A stretch of 64,000 nucleotides of DNA from an uncultured Roseburia sp. (lineage in GTDB: Bacteria; Bacillota; Clostridia; Lachnospirales; Lachnospiraceae): contig CAKRDK010000002.1 of the NCBI GenBank assembly GCA_934309475.1, positions 124,001 through 188,000 on the forward strand, in the 5' to 3' direction. The position numbers and the translations under genes were made by a program. Below the pieces are notes generated by a model, which searched no databases, was not told where the DNA came from, and saw only the letters and a list, made by a program, of their open reading frames with translations. Shown here one piece after another: positions 30,009 to 38,572 of this stretch. Every line of letters begins with the position of its first letter. The first letter of the stretch is position 1.

Positions 30009-32552
30009 CTATTTCTTACATTTTGCGCTAACCTGTTTTGACTGTTCTGATGTGACAGATAAACCGGCTTCATTGTTGACTTTTACATTTACTTTGTAGT
30101 AATAGGTCTTACCCTTCTTAGCGCTTGTATCCTTATATGTCAGTGTCTTTCCATCCTTGTTTAATTTAGATGCCTTGACACTTCCAACTTTTTCGTACTT
30201 ACCATCTTTTGATGTAGAACGATATACAGTATAGCTTACCGCATCAGTCTGATAAGCGGATGCCTTAATCGTAACTGTCATAGTTCCTTTTGCAGTATTT
30301 TTCACACCACTAATAGATGGAGCACCCAGTTTATGTTTGTATGCAGCTGTCTTTGTCAAAGGAGATATCTTATTATTCTTATCAAAGTTTGTTGTTCCAT
30401 AAATATCGATATCATAATTTTTTGCTACAACATAGTACTCATACTGAATGCCTGGTGTTACATCTGAGTCAATCATAGAAGTTTTTTCAGTTGAGTAATT
30501 ATAGGTGTAGCCATAATCTGTTTTAACTTTTTCTTTTACCTGTGTACCACTTGCTTCACTAGTTCCTTTTACTCTTCTGTAAACACAATATGTTGTTGCT
30601 CCAGATACCTTTTCCCATGTAATTTTAGCACTTGTTGCACTATTCTTTTTCACACTTACTTTGCTGGTTGTGTTCAGTCTAATTGTTGCTGTCTGGTCAT
30701 AAGAACTCTCCTGACCACTTACTGATTTAATATAAACTGTACCAGCACTGTAATATCTGCCATTACTGTCTGTTGCACTTGTAGCACCTCCAGCAGTTCT
30801 CTTCAATGTGATTTTTGCACTTGTTGTTGTATTTTTATCGATGGTCTTTGTCTTAACTTTTCCATCTGAAACATAAGTAATTACATATTTCTTCGCATTA
30901 AATACCTGATCCCATTTCACATTAACCGTCTCTGTGTAGGTCTGTCCCTTTTTGCTCATGGACACAGAAGATACATAGAAGTTACTTGGAGCTGAAAGGC
31001 TCTGTGCACCCACATAACCGGATGCTATGGAATCATATTTCTTCTCACCATTTACTGTACGATATGCACGAAGCTGAATTGACATATCGGTATTCTTTGG
31101 AATGGTAATCGTTGTGCTGGTACCAGAAACAGATTTTACTTTCTTGTACGCATCACCAGATGTACTCTCTTCACGTGTGTAAATCTCATAAAGATCTGCA
31201 CCGGATACTTTATTCCAAGCAACTTTAACTTTTGTAGAAGATGTCTGTGTTACTTTAAATCCTGTAATAGAGCCCAATAATGTTTTTACCTTATCCGGTT
31301 CTGAATATTTTCCTTTGTAGTTCTTCTGTGTATCACGGTTGTAGTAATATGGAAGTACTTTATAATAGTAAGTTGTATTATTGCTCACCTTACTATCTGT
31401 GTATGTTGCCTGATTACCAGATGCAGCAACTGTTGCAATCTTTTTATAGCCATCCTTTTTGCTTGTGGAACGATAAATCTCACATCTAGACATATAATTT
31501 TCTGCATAGGCTGTCAACATAATTTTTCCATTATCGTATTCAGCATATACATTTGCCTGTGGCAATGCAACAGTAGTTGATTTTACACCTGTATAGCCAC
31601 TCTTTGCGCCGCCCTGATAATCACTCAACGCACGAACTTTATAATAATATTTTGTTCCAGGTGCAACGGCAGCATCATAATAACTGTAAGAACCACCACC
31701 TGCATAACAAGAACCCAATAATTTATAACCTTTATCTTTATTTGTAGAACGGTAAACTTCTACATAATCATTCCCACTTCCTTTGCTAACAGTACCCTGA
31801 ACACTTACAGAAGGTGTTGAATAATTGTTCGCTACCACCTCTGTAACCTTTACTGTCGGGCTGTATTTTGCAGTCGTAACTGTTTTTGTCACTGCTGTTC
31901 CAGCCTTTCCATCTGATGTATACGGTGTCACAACAATCTTATATGTAGTGTTATAAGCAATTGTATTGTAATAACTGTAGGTCGTATTAATGGCCGGTGC
32001 AGCATCATCCTCATCATAAGTGCCATATACATTACCCACAACCGTGCCATTTACTTTGATTTCAACACGATATGCATATCCACTCACTGTGATTGTGTTA
32101 TAGTATGAACCCGGTGTAAAGGATGACCATGTTACATTGGAAATGCTTGCTGTTGCAGCCTTTGTCACTTCCATGTCATCCTCTGTTTCTTCTTCCGTTG
32201 CTTCCTCGGTTTCTTCTTCCGTCGTCTCCTCAGTTGCTTCCTCGGTCGTTTCCTCGGTTGCTTCCTCCGTCGTCTCCTCGGTTACTTCCTCCGTTCCCTC
32301 TTCGGTCGTTTCCTCGGTTACTTCCTCCGTCGCTTTTTCCGTTTCTTCTTCGGTTGTGGCATCAACTACTTCTGCCCCCAGTTTCTCATCTGAAACGCCC
32401 TCGACAACGTCTTCGGTTGTCTCTTCGGCAGTTTCTTCGGTTGTCTCCGCTACCGTTGAAACTTCTGCTGCCGATACGATGCTCATATCACTTACAAGCA
32501 TTGCTGCTGCCAACGAAAGAGACAGCATTGTTTTTACAAATCTTCGTTTCAT
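30009..32552 (-). CDS. Secreted Thr/Glu-rich protein with fibronectin-III-like domains
   Basis: An 847-residue secreted protein. The signal peptide (about 1-28, ending VSAAE) is followed by an acidic ETTEEATEE repeat region (about 36-128) and then about seven beta-sandwich domains. These carry recurring FN3-like motifs such as YRSTNKDKGYKLLGS, PGTKYYYKVRALS, NNTTYYYKVLPYY and KGKTYYYKVNVKV. No sortase signal or membrane anchor is visible at the C-terminus (QVSAKCKK), so it may be released or held non-covalently. It could bind glycans or act as an adhesin; no enzyme domain is seen. Confidence 0.82.
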   Translation of the reverse strand: MKRRFVKTMLSLSLAAAMLVSDMSIVSAAEVSTVAETTEETAEETTEDVVEGVSDEKLGAEVVDATTEEETEKATEEVTEETTEEGTEEVTEETTEEATEETTEEATEETTEEETEEATEEETEDDMEVTKAATASISNVTWSSFTPGSYYNTITVSGYAYRVEIKVNGTVVGNVYGTYDEDDAAPAINTTYSYYNTIAYNTTYKIVVTPYTSDGKAGTAVTKTVTTAKYSPTVKVTEVVANNYSTPSVSVQGTVSKGSGNDYVEVYRSTNKDKGYKLLGSCYAGGGSYSYYDAAVAPGTKYYYKVRALSDYQGGAKSGYTGVKSTTVALPQANVYAEYDNGKIMLTAYAENYMSRCEIYRSTSKKDGYKKIATVAASGNQATYTDSKVSNNTTYYYKVLPYYYNRDTQKNYKGKYSEPDKVKTLLGSITGFKVTQTSSTKVKVAWNKVSGADLYEIYTREESTSGDAYKKVKSVSGTSTTITIPKNTDMSIQLRAYRTVNGEKKYDSIASGYVGAQSLSAPSNFYVSSVSMSKKGQTYTETVNVKWDQVFNAKKYVITYVSDGKVKTKTIDKNTTTSAKITLKRTAGGATSATDSNGRYYSAGTVYIKSVSGQESSYDQTATIRLNTTSKVSVKKNSATSAKITWEKVSGATTYCVYRRVKGTSEASGTQVKEKVKTDYGYTYNYSTEKTSMIDSDVTPGIQYEYYVVAKNYDIDIYGTTNFDKNNKISPLTKTAAYKHKLGAPSISGVKNTAKGTMTVTIKASAYQTDAVSYTVYRSTSKDGKYEKVGSVKASKLNKDGKTLTYKDTSAKKGKTYYYKVNVKVNNEAGLSVTSEQSKQVSAKCKK
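32170..32370 (-). repeat. Coding tandem repeat (TTEEATEE-type)
   Basis: Within the FN3-like gene a degenerate 12- to 24-base unit (minus strand GAGGAAGCAACCGAGGAAAC and variants) is repeated about a dozen times and encodes alternating ATEE, TTEE and VTEE blocks. Such arrays change length by slippage. Confidence 0.75.
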
Positions 32553-32778
32553 TTTTCTCCTCCTTGAAAAAAATTTTGTAAACTCTCATAAAACATTTAT
32601 TATTATATCACGCTTCTTCCCCTTATTTTGTTCTGTTTTCTCACTTTTCGTATATTTTTTGCATTTTTTCAGAAAATTCATGTAAATATGGATAATTCAC
32701 CAGCCTGGATTGATTAATTACAGCAAAAATCTCTTATTACACAAAAGAGCATCTGCTTGCTGGATTCTTCTATAACAA

Positions 32779-32819
32779 AAAGAACTCCCGGAATTGATTT
32801 CTCAATTCCGGGAGTTCTT
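32779..32819 (-). terminator. Terminator of the pyk-carbamate kinase operon
   Basis: AAGAACTCCCGGAATTGA pairs perfectly with TCAATTCCGGGAGTTCTT around a four-base loop. On the minus strand it is followed by TTTTGTTAT. Confidence 0.92.
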
Positions 32820-32831
32820 ATCTCTGATTTA

Positions 32832-34286
32832 TTATTCAGCAACCTGAACTTTTACAAGGTTTGTTGTACCAGATACACCAAGTGGAACACCTGCTGTTAC
32901 GATAACAACGTCATCTTTTTCTACTGCATCAGCTTTTACTGCCGCTTCTACTGCATGGTCGAATAATTCGTTTGCATCATCTTTCTCTTCTAAGAGAAGT
33001 GGAACGATACCCCAGCCGATATTTAACTGACGGTATACCTTCTCTGTCAGACATCCACCAATGATTGGGCATGTAGGTCTGAACTTAGAAATCATGTGTG
33101 CTGTACGTCCTGATTTTGTTACTGCGATAATTGCAGATGCGTTTAAATCAAGTGCCATTGTGCAGCTTGCATGGGAGATTGCATTTGTAATATCTGGGTT
33201 AACCATTGACTGACGTGCTCTTAAACGAGAAGCGTAGTTAATGTCTTCCTCTGTACGAACTGCGATACGAACCATTGTCTTTAATGCTTCAACCGGGTAA
33301 TCACCGTTTGCAGTCTCACCAGATAACATGATTGCACTTGTTCCATCATAGATAGCGTTTGCAACGTCTGTTGCCTCTGCTCTTGTTGGTCTTGGATGTT
33401 TAATCATGGAATCTAACATCTGTGTAGCTGTGATAACCTGTTTACCAGCATTGTTACATTTCTTGATAATCATTTTCTGAATAGCAGGTACGTTCTCGAT
33501 TGGAATCTCAACACCCATATCTCCACGTGCTACCATGATTCCGTCAGCTACTTCGATGATGGAATCAATGTTGTTAACACCCTGCATGTTCTCGATTTTA
33601 GCGATAATCTTAACGTTGCTGTCGCCCTTGTCAGCGTTGTCAGCTAAAACTTTTTTAATCTGTAATACGTCATCTGCTGTACGAACGAAAGATGCAGCGA
33701 TGAAGTCATAATCCTGCTCAACAGCAAATACGATATCGCTGTAATCTTTTTCACTGATGAAAGGAATTGTAAGGTCAACGTTTGGTACGTTAACACCCTT
33801 CTTATTGCCAATCACGCCTTCATTTAATACACGGCAGACAATATCTTTTGCATCTGAATTAGCAACTGAATTAATTGCTGTTACTTCTAAATCTACCAAA
33901 CCGTCATCAATTAAGATGTGGTTGCCTGGCTTAACATCATCTGGAAGACCTGCATAACTGATTGCAACACGTGTCTCATCACCCATGATGTCTTCTGTTG
34001 TCAGAGTAAATGTCTGACCTTCTTTTAATTCTACTTTACCTGTTGCAAACTCTTTTAAACGAATTTCTGGTCCCTTTGTGTCTAAGAGTGCTGCTACTGG
34101 ACGTCCGTATTCTTTACGAAGTTCTCTTAATTTTGTTAATCTTCCTAACTGTTCTTCGTGGTCACCGTGGGAAAAGTTAAATCTTGCAACATCCATTCCC
34201 TCTTCAACCAGATGTCTCATAACATCATTCTTCTCTACAGCAGGTCCCATGGTACAAATAATTTTTGTTCTTCTGATGTTCTTCAT
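32832..34286 (-). CDS. pyk: Pyruvate kinase
   Basis: A 484-residue glycolytic enzyme. The N-terminal barrel begins RRTKIICTMGPAVEK and contains ARFNFSHGDHEEQ, the B domain, the catalytic stretch IIAKIENMQGVNNIDSII and the metal/phosphate site VARGDMGVEIP. The K+-site and signature follow (MLDSMIKHPRPTRAEATDVANAIYDGTSAIMLSGETA). It has the standard C-terminal allosteric domain but lacks the extra PEP-utiliser domain found in some Firmicute enzymes. It makes ATP and pyruvate from PEP. It is 10 bases downstream of the carbamate kinase gene, so both are on one transcript. AGAGGTAGTAT precedes the ATG. Confidence 0.97.
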   Translation of the reverse strand: MKNIRRTKIICTMGPAVEKNDVMRHLVEEGMDVARFNFSHGDHEEQLGRLTKLRELRKEYGRPVAALLDTKGPEIRLKEFATGKVELKEGQTFTLTTEDIMGDETRVAISYAGLPDDVKPGNHILIDDGLVDLEVTAINSVANSDAKDIVCRVLNEGVIGNKKGVNVPNVDLTIPFISEKDYSDIVFAVEQDYDFIAASFVRTADDVLQIKKVLADNADKGDSNVKIIAKIENMQGVNNIDSIIEVADGIMVARGDMGVEIPIENVPAIQKMIIKKCNNAGKQVITATQMLDSMIKHPRPTRAEATDVANAIYDGTSAIMLSGETANGDYPVEALKTMVRIAVRTEEDINYASRLRARQSMVNPDITNAISHASCTMALDLNASAIIAVTKSGRTAHMISKFRPTCPIIGGCLTEKVYRQLNIGWGIVPLLLEEKDDANELFDHAVEAAVKADAVEKDDVVIVTAGVPLGVSGTTNLVKVQVAE

Positions 34287-34296
34287 ATACTACCTC

Positions 34297-35244
34297 TTAC
34301 TTCTTTATTAGTGTTCCTTTTCCAGTCTCAATTGCGCCAGTGCCTTCTGACCCATCTTCTTTCTTCAACTTGGTAATCAGAACTGATTTTATTGCAGAGT
34401 CGTCTATAAATTCAATTGCTGCCTGAATTTTAGGTTCCATTGTGCCTTCTTCAAACTCTCCTCTTGCAAGATATTCTTTCGCTTCTGCCACAGTGAGTAT
34501 GGATAATGGTTTTTCATCTGCCTGCCCATAATTCAAGCACACATTGTCCACGCTTGTCAAAATCACTAACATGTCTGCGTCTAAAAGTTCAGCTAATTTT
34601 CCTGCTGCAAGATCTTTTTCAATGACTGCACTGGCACCTTTCAAGTGATTCTCCTGAGATAACACAGGAATTCCACCTCCACCACAGGCAATGACAACCT
34701 GGTCGGCATCAGATAATGCACGAATCGCATCAATCTCAACAATGTCAACCGGCTTTGGCGCAGCAACGATTCGACGATAACCATTTGCTACCTTTACAAC
34801 ATGGTTACCCTTTCTTTCCTCGGTCTCTGCTTCCTCTTCGGTCATGACACGACCTATAATCTTGCTCGGTTTGTAAAAAGCTTCATCATATGGATCAACT
34901 ACAACCTGCGTTAATACAGTGGAAACCGGCTTATAAATACCTTTCCCTAATAACTCTGTACGAATCGCATTCTGTAAATCATATCCAATGTAGCCTTGAC
35001 TCATTGCGGAACAAACTGACATTGGGGTTGCTGTATACTCTGGATAGATTCTACAAAACTCTGACATTGCGGTGTGAATCATCCCAACCTGCGGTCCATT
35101 ACTGTGCGTAATTACTACCTGATAATCCTCACGAATGAATTCCGCTACCGCTTTGGCAGTTCTCTTTATTGCCTCCTGCTGTTCAGGTAAAGTGGTTCCT
35201 AAAGCCTCATGTCCGAGTGCAATCACAATCTTTTTCTTCTTCAT
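34297..35244 (-). CDS. arcC: Carbamate kinase
   Basis: A 315-residue amino-acid-kinase-family enzyme. Features are VIALGHEALG at the start (the usual GGNAL is here GHEAL), VITHSNGPQVGMI, the family loop VIACGGGGIPV and the end TSVDNVCLNYG. It transfers phosphate from carbamoyl phosphate to ADP, the energy-yielding last step of arginine, agmatine or allantoin breakdown. No partner genes (arcA, argF) are adjacent. It is co-transcribed with pyruvate kinase, another ATP-forming kinase. GGAGG seven bases before 35244 sets the start. The altered N-terminal motif deserves note but the rest is intact. Confidence 0.93.
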   Translation of the reverse strand: MKKKKIVIALGHEALGTTLPEQQEAIKRTAKAVAEFIREDYQVVITHSNGPQVGMIHTAMSEFCRIYPEYTATPMSVCSAMSQGYIGYDLQNAIRTELLGKGIYKPVSTVLTQVVVDPYDEAFYKPSKIIGRVMTEEEAETEERKGNHVVKVANGYRRIVAAPKPVDIVEIDAIRALSDADQVVIACGGGGIPVLSQENHLKGASAVIEKDLAAGKLAELLDADMLVILTSVDNVCLNYGQADEKPLSILTVAEAKEYLARGEFEEGTMEPKIQAAIEFIDDSAIKSVLITKLKKEDGSEGTGAIETGKGTLIKK

Positions 35245-35296
35245 GTTCATTCCTCCGTCTATTCCACAGCTATGGAATTGACCCTTACGAATCAAG

Positions 35297-35325
35297 ATAT
35301 TAACACCTTTTCCTTAAAACGTCAA
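35297..35325 (-). promoter_or_regulatory. Promoter of the carbamate kinase-pyk operon
   Basis: On the minus strand TTGACG (35320-35325), 17 bases, TAATAT (35297-35302). A short palindrome ATTCCA/TGGAAT lies in the leader before the ribosome binding site. Confidence 0.75.
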
Positions 35326-35353
35326 TTCTATTCTTGTCTCTCTGCAGATGTTT

Positions 35354-35402
35354 CGTGTGGCGCACATAAAATGCACCCACGCTTTTGCCTTTTGGGGCAA
35401 AA
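35354..35402. other. Paired hairpins upstream of the carbamate kinase promoter
   Basis: The 401-base gap 35245-35645 holds the carbamate kinase promoter, this structure, an AT-rich stretch and the htrA terminator. Here CGTGTGGCGCA pairs with TGCACCCACG (35354-35381), and TTTTGCC pairs with GGCAAAA (35383-35402). Neither has a T-tract. It is upstream of the -35 box, so it could be a protein-binding site or part of an unseen transcript. Confidence 0.4.
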
Positions 35403-35574
35403 TCATACCTAACGATATGATTATACCACATTTTAACACGAACAGAACATTCCTTACAATAAATATTTTTATAATTATTTATTTTTTATAAAAACACCAG
35501 CTTTCCCTATTATTATAAAATAAAATTGTAAATTTTATCCGTTCTGCTTTATAAAATGAATTTTCCTATTACAT

Positions 35575-35613
35575 AAAAAATGCAACAGGTTTTTCGCGCC
35601 TGCTGCATTTTTC
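35575..35613 (-). terminator. Terminator of the HtrA protease gene
   Basis: AAAAATGCAGCAGG pairs with CCTGTTGCATTTTT (one mismatch) on the minus strand and TTTTTTATG follows. Confidence 0.88.
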
Positions 35614-35645
35614 TTTCTCTGAATCCGCTCTTTTTTCGGCTGAGC

Positions 35646-37070
35646 TTAGTTTTTACTTCCAAGTGTAACTGTGATGTCCTGCTCTGCATATTGTCCGCCG
35701 CTTGCTCTCTGTACGGTAATCGTAACCTGTGTTCCGGCTGCATAATACTTTAAGGTCTCAGAAAGTCCCTGCATGGATGTGATGCTTTTTCCGTCAAAGG
35801 CTGTGATAATATCGCCCTGGGAAATACCAGCCTGTGCTGCTGCCGAATTCTCGATAACCTGTGCAACATAAACACCTGTCGGCATATTGTATGTCTGTGC
35901 AACATCATCTGAGACATCCACGCCCTTGATTCCAAGGTATGCACTGTCAGCTTCATCTACTTTTTCCTGCGAAATCAGCTGATTAATAATTGGTGCAGCG
36001 GTGTTGATTGGAATTGCATATCCGATACCCTCTACCTCTGTAGAAGAATATTTTACAGAGTTGATGCCGATAACTTCACCATTTGTATTTAATAAAGCGC
36101 CACCACTGTTACCAGGGTTAATAGCTGCATCTGTCTGAATCAGATCACTTGTGTAGCTTGCTCCTGTACTTTCATCGGAAACACTTACCTCACGGTCAAG
36201 TGCACTGATAACGCCTGTTGTAACGGACTGCCCGTATCCTAATGCATTACCGATTGCGATGCAGGACTCACCAACTGCAAGCGAATCAGAATCGCCAAGT
36301 GTTGCCACTTTGATGGCTGCCATTGTATCGGAATCAATGCTTTCGATTGGAACTCTTACAACTGCAAGGTCTGTAGAAGAATCCTGCCCTTTAATCTCAC
36401 CGCTTACGGTTGTGTCATTGCAGAACTGGACGGTTAAGCTTGAAGCTCCGTCTACAACGTGGTTGTTCGTTGCAATGTATAAGTATGTGTCATCCTGACT
36501 TACAATGATACCGGAACCGCAGCTTGTGCTTTCATATGTCTGTGGCTGTCCGAAGTAGCTCTGGTACTGTGTCTCGCTTACATTTGTAATCGCCACAATA
36601 GAAGGCATTACCTCTGTTACAACATCTGACACATCGGTTGTCGTTGTGGATGAACTTGTCGATGTGGACTGTACTTTTCCTCCATCGTTCGATTCGTTGA
36701 TTGCCTCAGCTTCTTTGGCACCATCCGCATTGCTGTCCGTTGTCGTGGCCTCTGTCGTTCCGATTGCATTGCTTACCAGATAATTAGCTCCTGCAAATGT
36801 CGGTCCTGCGACCAGTCCAAACACAAGTGCAATCGCTGCACATTTTGCAAGCTTCATGCCAAAGCCATGTGGTTTCTTTTCTCTTTTCTTCTTCGCTTTC
36901 TTAGAGCCACCTGCATTGCCCTGATAGGCATTCTGATATGGATTGCTCATGTAAGGATTCGTCTGCTGTGCCCCCTGTTGAGTTGTCTGCTGTGCACTCT
37001 GCTGGTACGAATAAAAGTTATCATTTCCTGTATTATTCTGATTCTGATAAGAATTGTTATTGAAGTCCAT
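35646..37070 (-). CDS. HtrA/DegP-like serine protease with PDZ domain
   Basis: A 474-residue membrane-anchored protease. A long Gln/Asn-rich cytoplasmic tail (about 1-55) and a Lys-rich stretch precede one membrane helix (about 75-98). The trypsin-like domain carries the triad His (YIATNNHVV), Asp (SSTDLAVVRV) and Ser (INPGNSGGALLN). A C-terminal PDZ domain begins near residue 375 (YLGIKGVDVSDDVAQ) with GISQGDIITAFDGKSI. Such proteins handle misfolded exported proteins at the cell surface. AAGGGGAATCATT precedes the ATG. It has its own terminator. Confidence 0.94.
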   Translation of the reverse strand: MDFNNNSYQNQNNTGNDNFYSYQQSAQQTTQQGAQQTNPYMSNPYQNAYQGNAGGSKKAKKKREKKPHGFGMKLAKCAAIALVFGLVAGPTFAGANYLVSNAIGTTEATTTDSNADGAKEAEAINESNDGGKVQSTSTSSSTTTTDVSDVVTEVMPSIVAITNVSETQYQSYFGQPQTYESTSCGSGIIVSQDDTYLYIATNNHVVDGASSLTVQFCNDTTVSGEIKGQDSSTDLAVVRVPIESIDSDTMAAIKVATLGDSDSLAVGESCIAIGNALGYGQSVTTGVISALDREVSVSDESTGASYTSDLIQTDAAINPGNSGGALLNTNGEVIGINSVKYSSTEVEGIGYAIPINTAAPIINQLISQEKVDEADSAYLGIKGVDVSDDVAQTYNMPTGVYVAQVIENSAAAQAGISQGDIITAFDGKSITSMQGLSETLKYYAAGTQVTITVQRASGGQYAEQDITVTLGSKN

Positions 37071-37246
37071 AATGATTCCCCTTTCTCTTTCGAGTGATAT
37101 TTTTCATACTCGTTTGTTCTTTTCTGTTTCTAAAAAAGATTTTACCTATAAATTGTGTTCGATTTGTGACTAAATTATCAAGATTTTATGATTTTCCTGT
37201 CAATCACCTGTGAACACTTTAAAGAGATTGTATATCCCCGGATACA

Positions 37247-37280
37247 ACAAATTCTGGTTCCATACACCGGAACCAGAATT
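37247..37280 (-). terminator. Hairpin after the glmS pseudogene
   Basis: AATTCTGGTTCC pairs perfectly with GGAACCAGAATT; the minus-strand tail TTTGTTGT is only moderately T-rich. Probably the original glmS terminator. Confidence 0.65.
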
Positions 37281-37291
37281 CATTCAACTTT

Positions 37292-38446
37292 TTATTCAAC
37301 TGTAACGGATTTTGCAAGGTTACGTGGTTTATCCACATCGAGTCCCTTTCCAACCGAAACATAATAACTGAACAACTGCAATGGGATAATTGCCAGTGAA
37401 TTTGTAAAATACTGATTCGTCTGTGGAATGTAAAGAACGGCGTCTGCTGTCTTCTCCATCTCCACATTGCCTGCATTGGTGACAGCAAGCACATAAGCTC
37501 CTCTTGTCTTCACCTCCACAATATTGCTGACCGTCTTCTTGTAAAGCTGTTCCTGCGTTACAACTGCTGTCACAGAAGACATCTTTTGCAGCCACATAGC
37601 AGTTTGCAAACTTCTGAATCTTTTCCTTATCTCCAAGTAAAAATTCAATCTGTGCCGGAAGCTGCTGTAATTCTTTTAAGTAAGCTGCCTCTTCTGCCCC
37701 CGTAATTACGCCACGCACTTTTGCAAATTTTATGGCAAGAAGGTACTCTGCGACAAGCTGACAGCTATATGCCTTTGTCGTTGCAAGGCGTAGTGCTGCC
37801 AGCGAATCTGCTGTCTCACCGGACTGGCTGATAATCATCATAATGTCGCCCTCACTTAAAATCGGATTACGGTAGCGGAACTCTGATGCAAGGTCTACCT
37901 CTACCGGAATCCTTGCCATTCCCTCAAAGACATATTTCGCCGTTACACCTGTGTGATAAGCAGAACCGCACGCCACAATAAAAATCTTACGGATAGCGCG
38001 AATCTCCTCATCCGTCATGCCAAGTTCATCGATTACGACTTTATTTTCACGGATTCGTGGGCTGATGGTATCACGTACGGTCTTTGGCTGTTCGTAAATC
38101 TCTTTCAGCATGAAGTGCTCGTAACCGCCTTTTTCTGCTGCATTGATATCCCACTCAATCGTTTTGAAGTCCTTCTCAATCGGCTCCCCGTCCACATTGA
38201 AAAATGCAATATTGTCTTCGGATAATCTTGCAATTTCTTCATTTTCAATGAAGCATACCTCTCTTGTGTATTTTAAAACTGCCGGTACATCAGACGCAAT
38301 CAGATTGCCTTCTTCACCTGGATTTCTTTTCCGTCGTAAACCGCCATTCCGGCAGAATCATAACCACGGTATTCCAGTTTTGAAAGACCATCCAGCAAAA
38401 TTGGCGCCGCCTGTTCTTTTCCAATATATCCAACAATTCCACACAT
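37292..38446 (-). pseudogene. glmS: glmS pseudogene with three internal deletions
   Basis: Glucosamine-6-phosphate synthase normally has about 600 residues; this copy spans 1155 bases. It starts intact ([15 protein letters not shown], Cys2 nucleophile present) but after 48 codons meets TGA at 38300-38302. The sequence then jumps in another frame to [18 protein letters not shown], skipping roughly 138 residues of the glutaminase domain. A second, in-frame gap (LRLA directly to TTKAYS, near 37780) removes about 33 residues of the first SIS domain. A third (KDVF to VTAVVTQEQLYKKT, near 37575) removes about 48 residues and shifts frame. The C-terminus (LAKSVTVE) is intact, as are the ribosome binding site and the downstream hairpin. 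Confidence 0.9.
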
Positions 38447-38515
38447 TATTATCACCTATTCTTTCTTGTCAATATTTCTATTCTCATGTTGTTCTTTTCG
38501 AACACCCTTATATGC

Positions 38516-38568
38516 AAAAAATGCAATCACCGACAGTATAACATATCCCACCAATGATTGCATTTTAT
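38516..38568 (-). terminator. Probable terminator of the LCP gene
   Basis: AAAATGCAATCA pairs with TGATTGCATTTT across a loop of about 25 bases just below the LCP stop codon. The loop is long, so confidence is moderate. Confidence 0.55.
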
Positions 38569-38572
38569 ATTT

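Noticed and set aside
32137..32685. Long Ser/Val-rich open frame on the plus strand
   Set aside because: It is the antisense shadow of the ETTEEATEE repeat of the FN3-like gene; no ribosome binding site and no independent features.
38447..38572. glmS ribozyme upstream of the glmS pseudogene
   Set aside because: The 126 bases upstream hold only a ribosome binding site and the LCP terminator; no ribozyme core sequence or room for one is visible.
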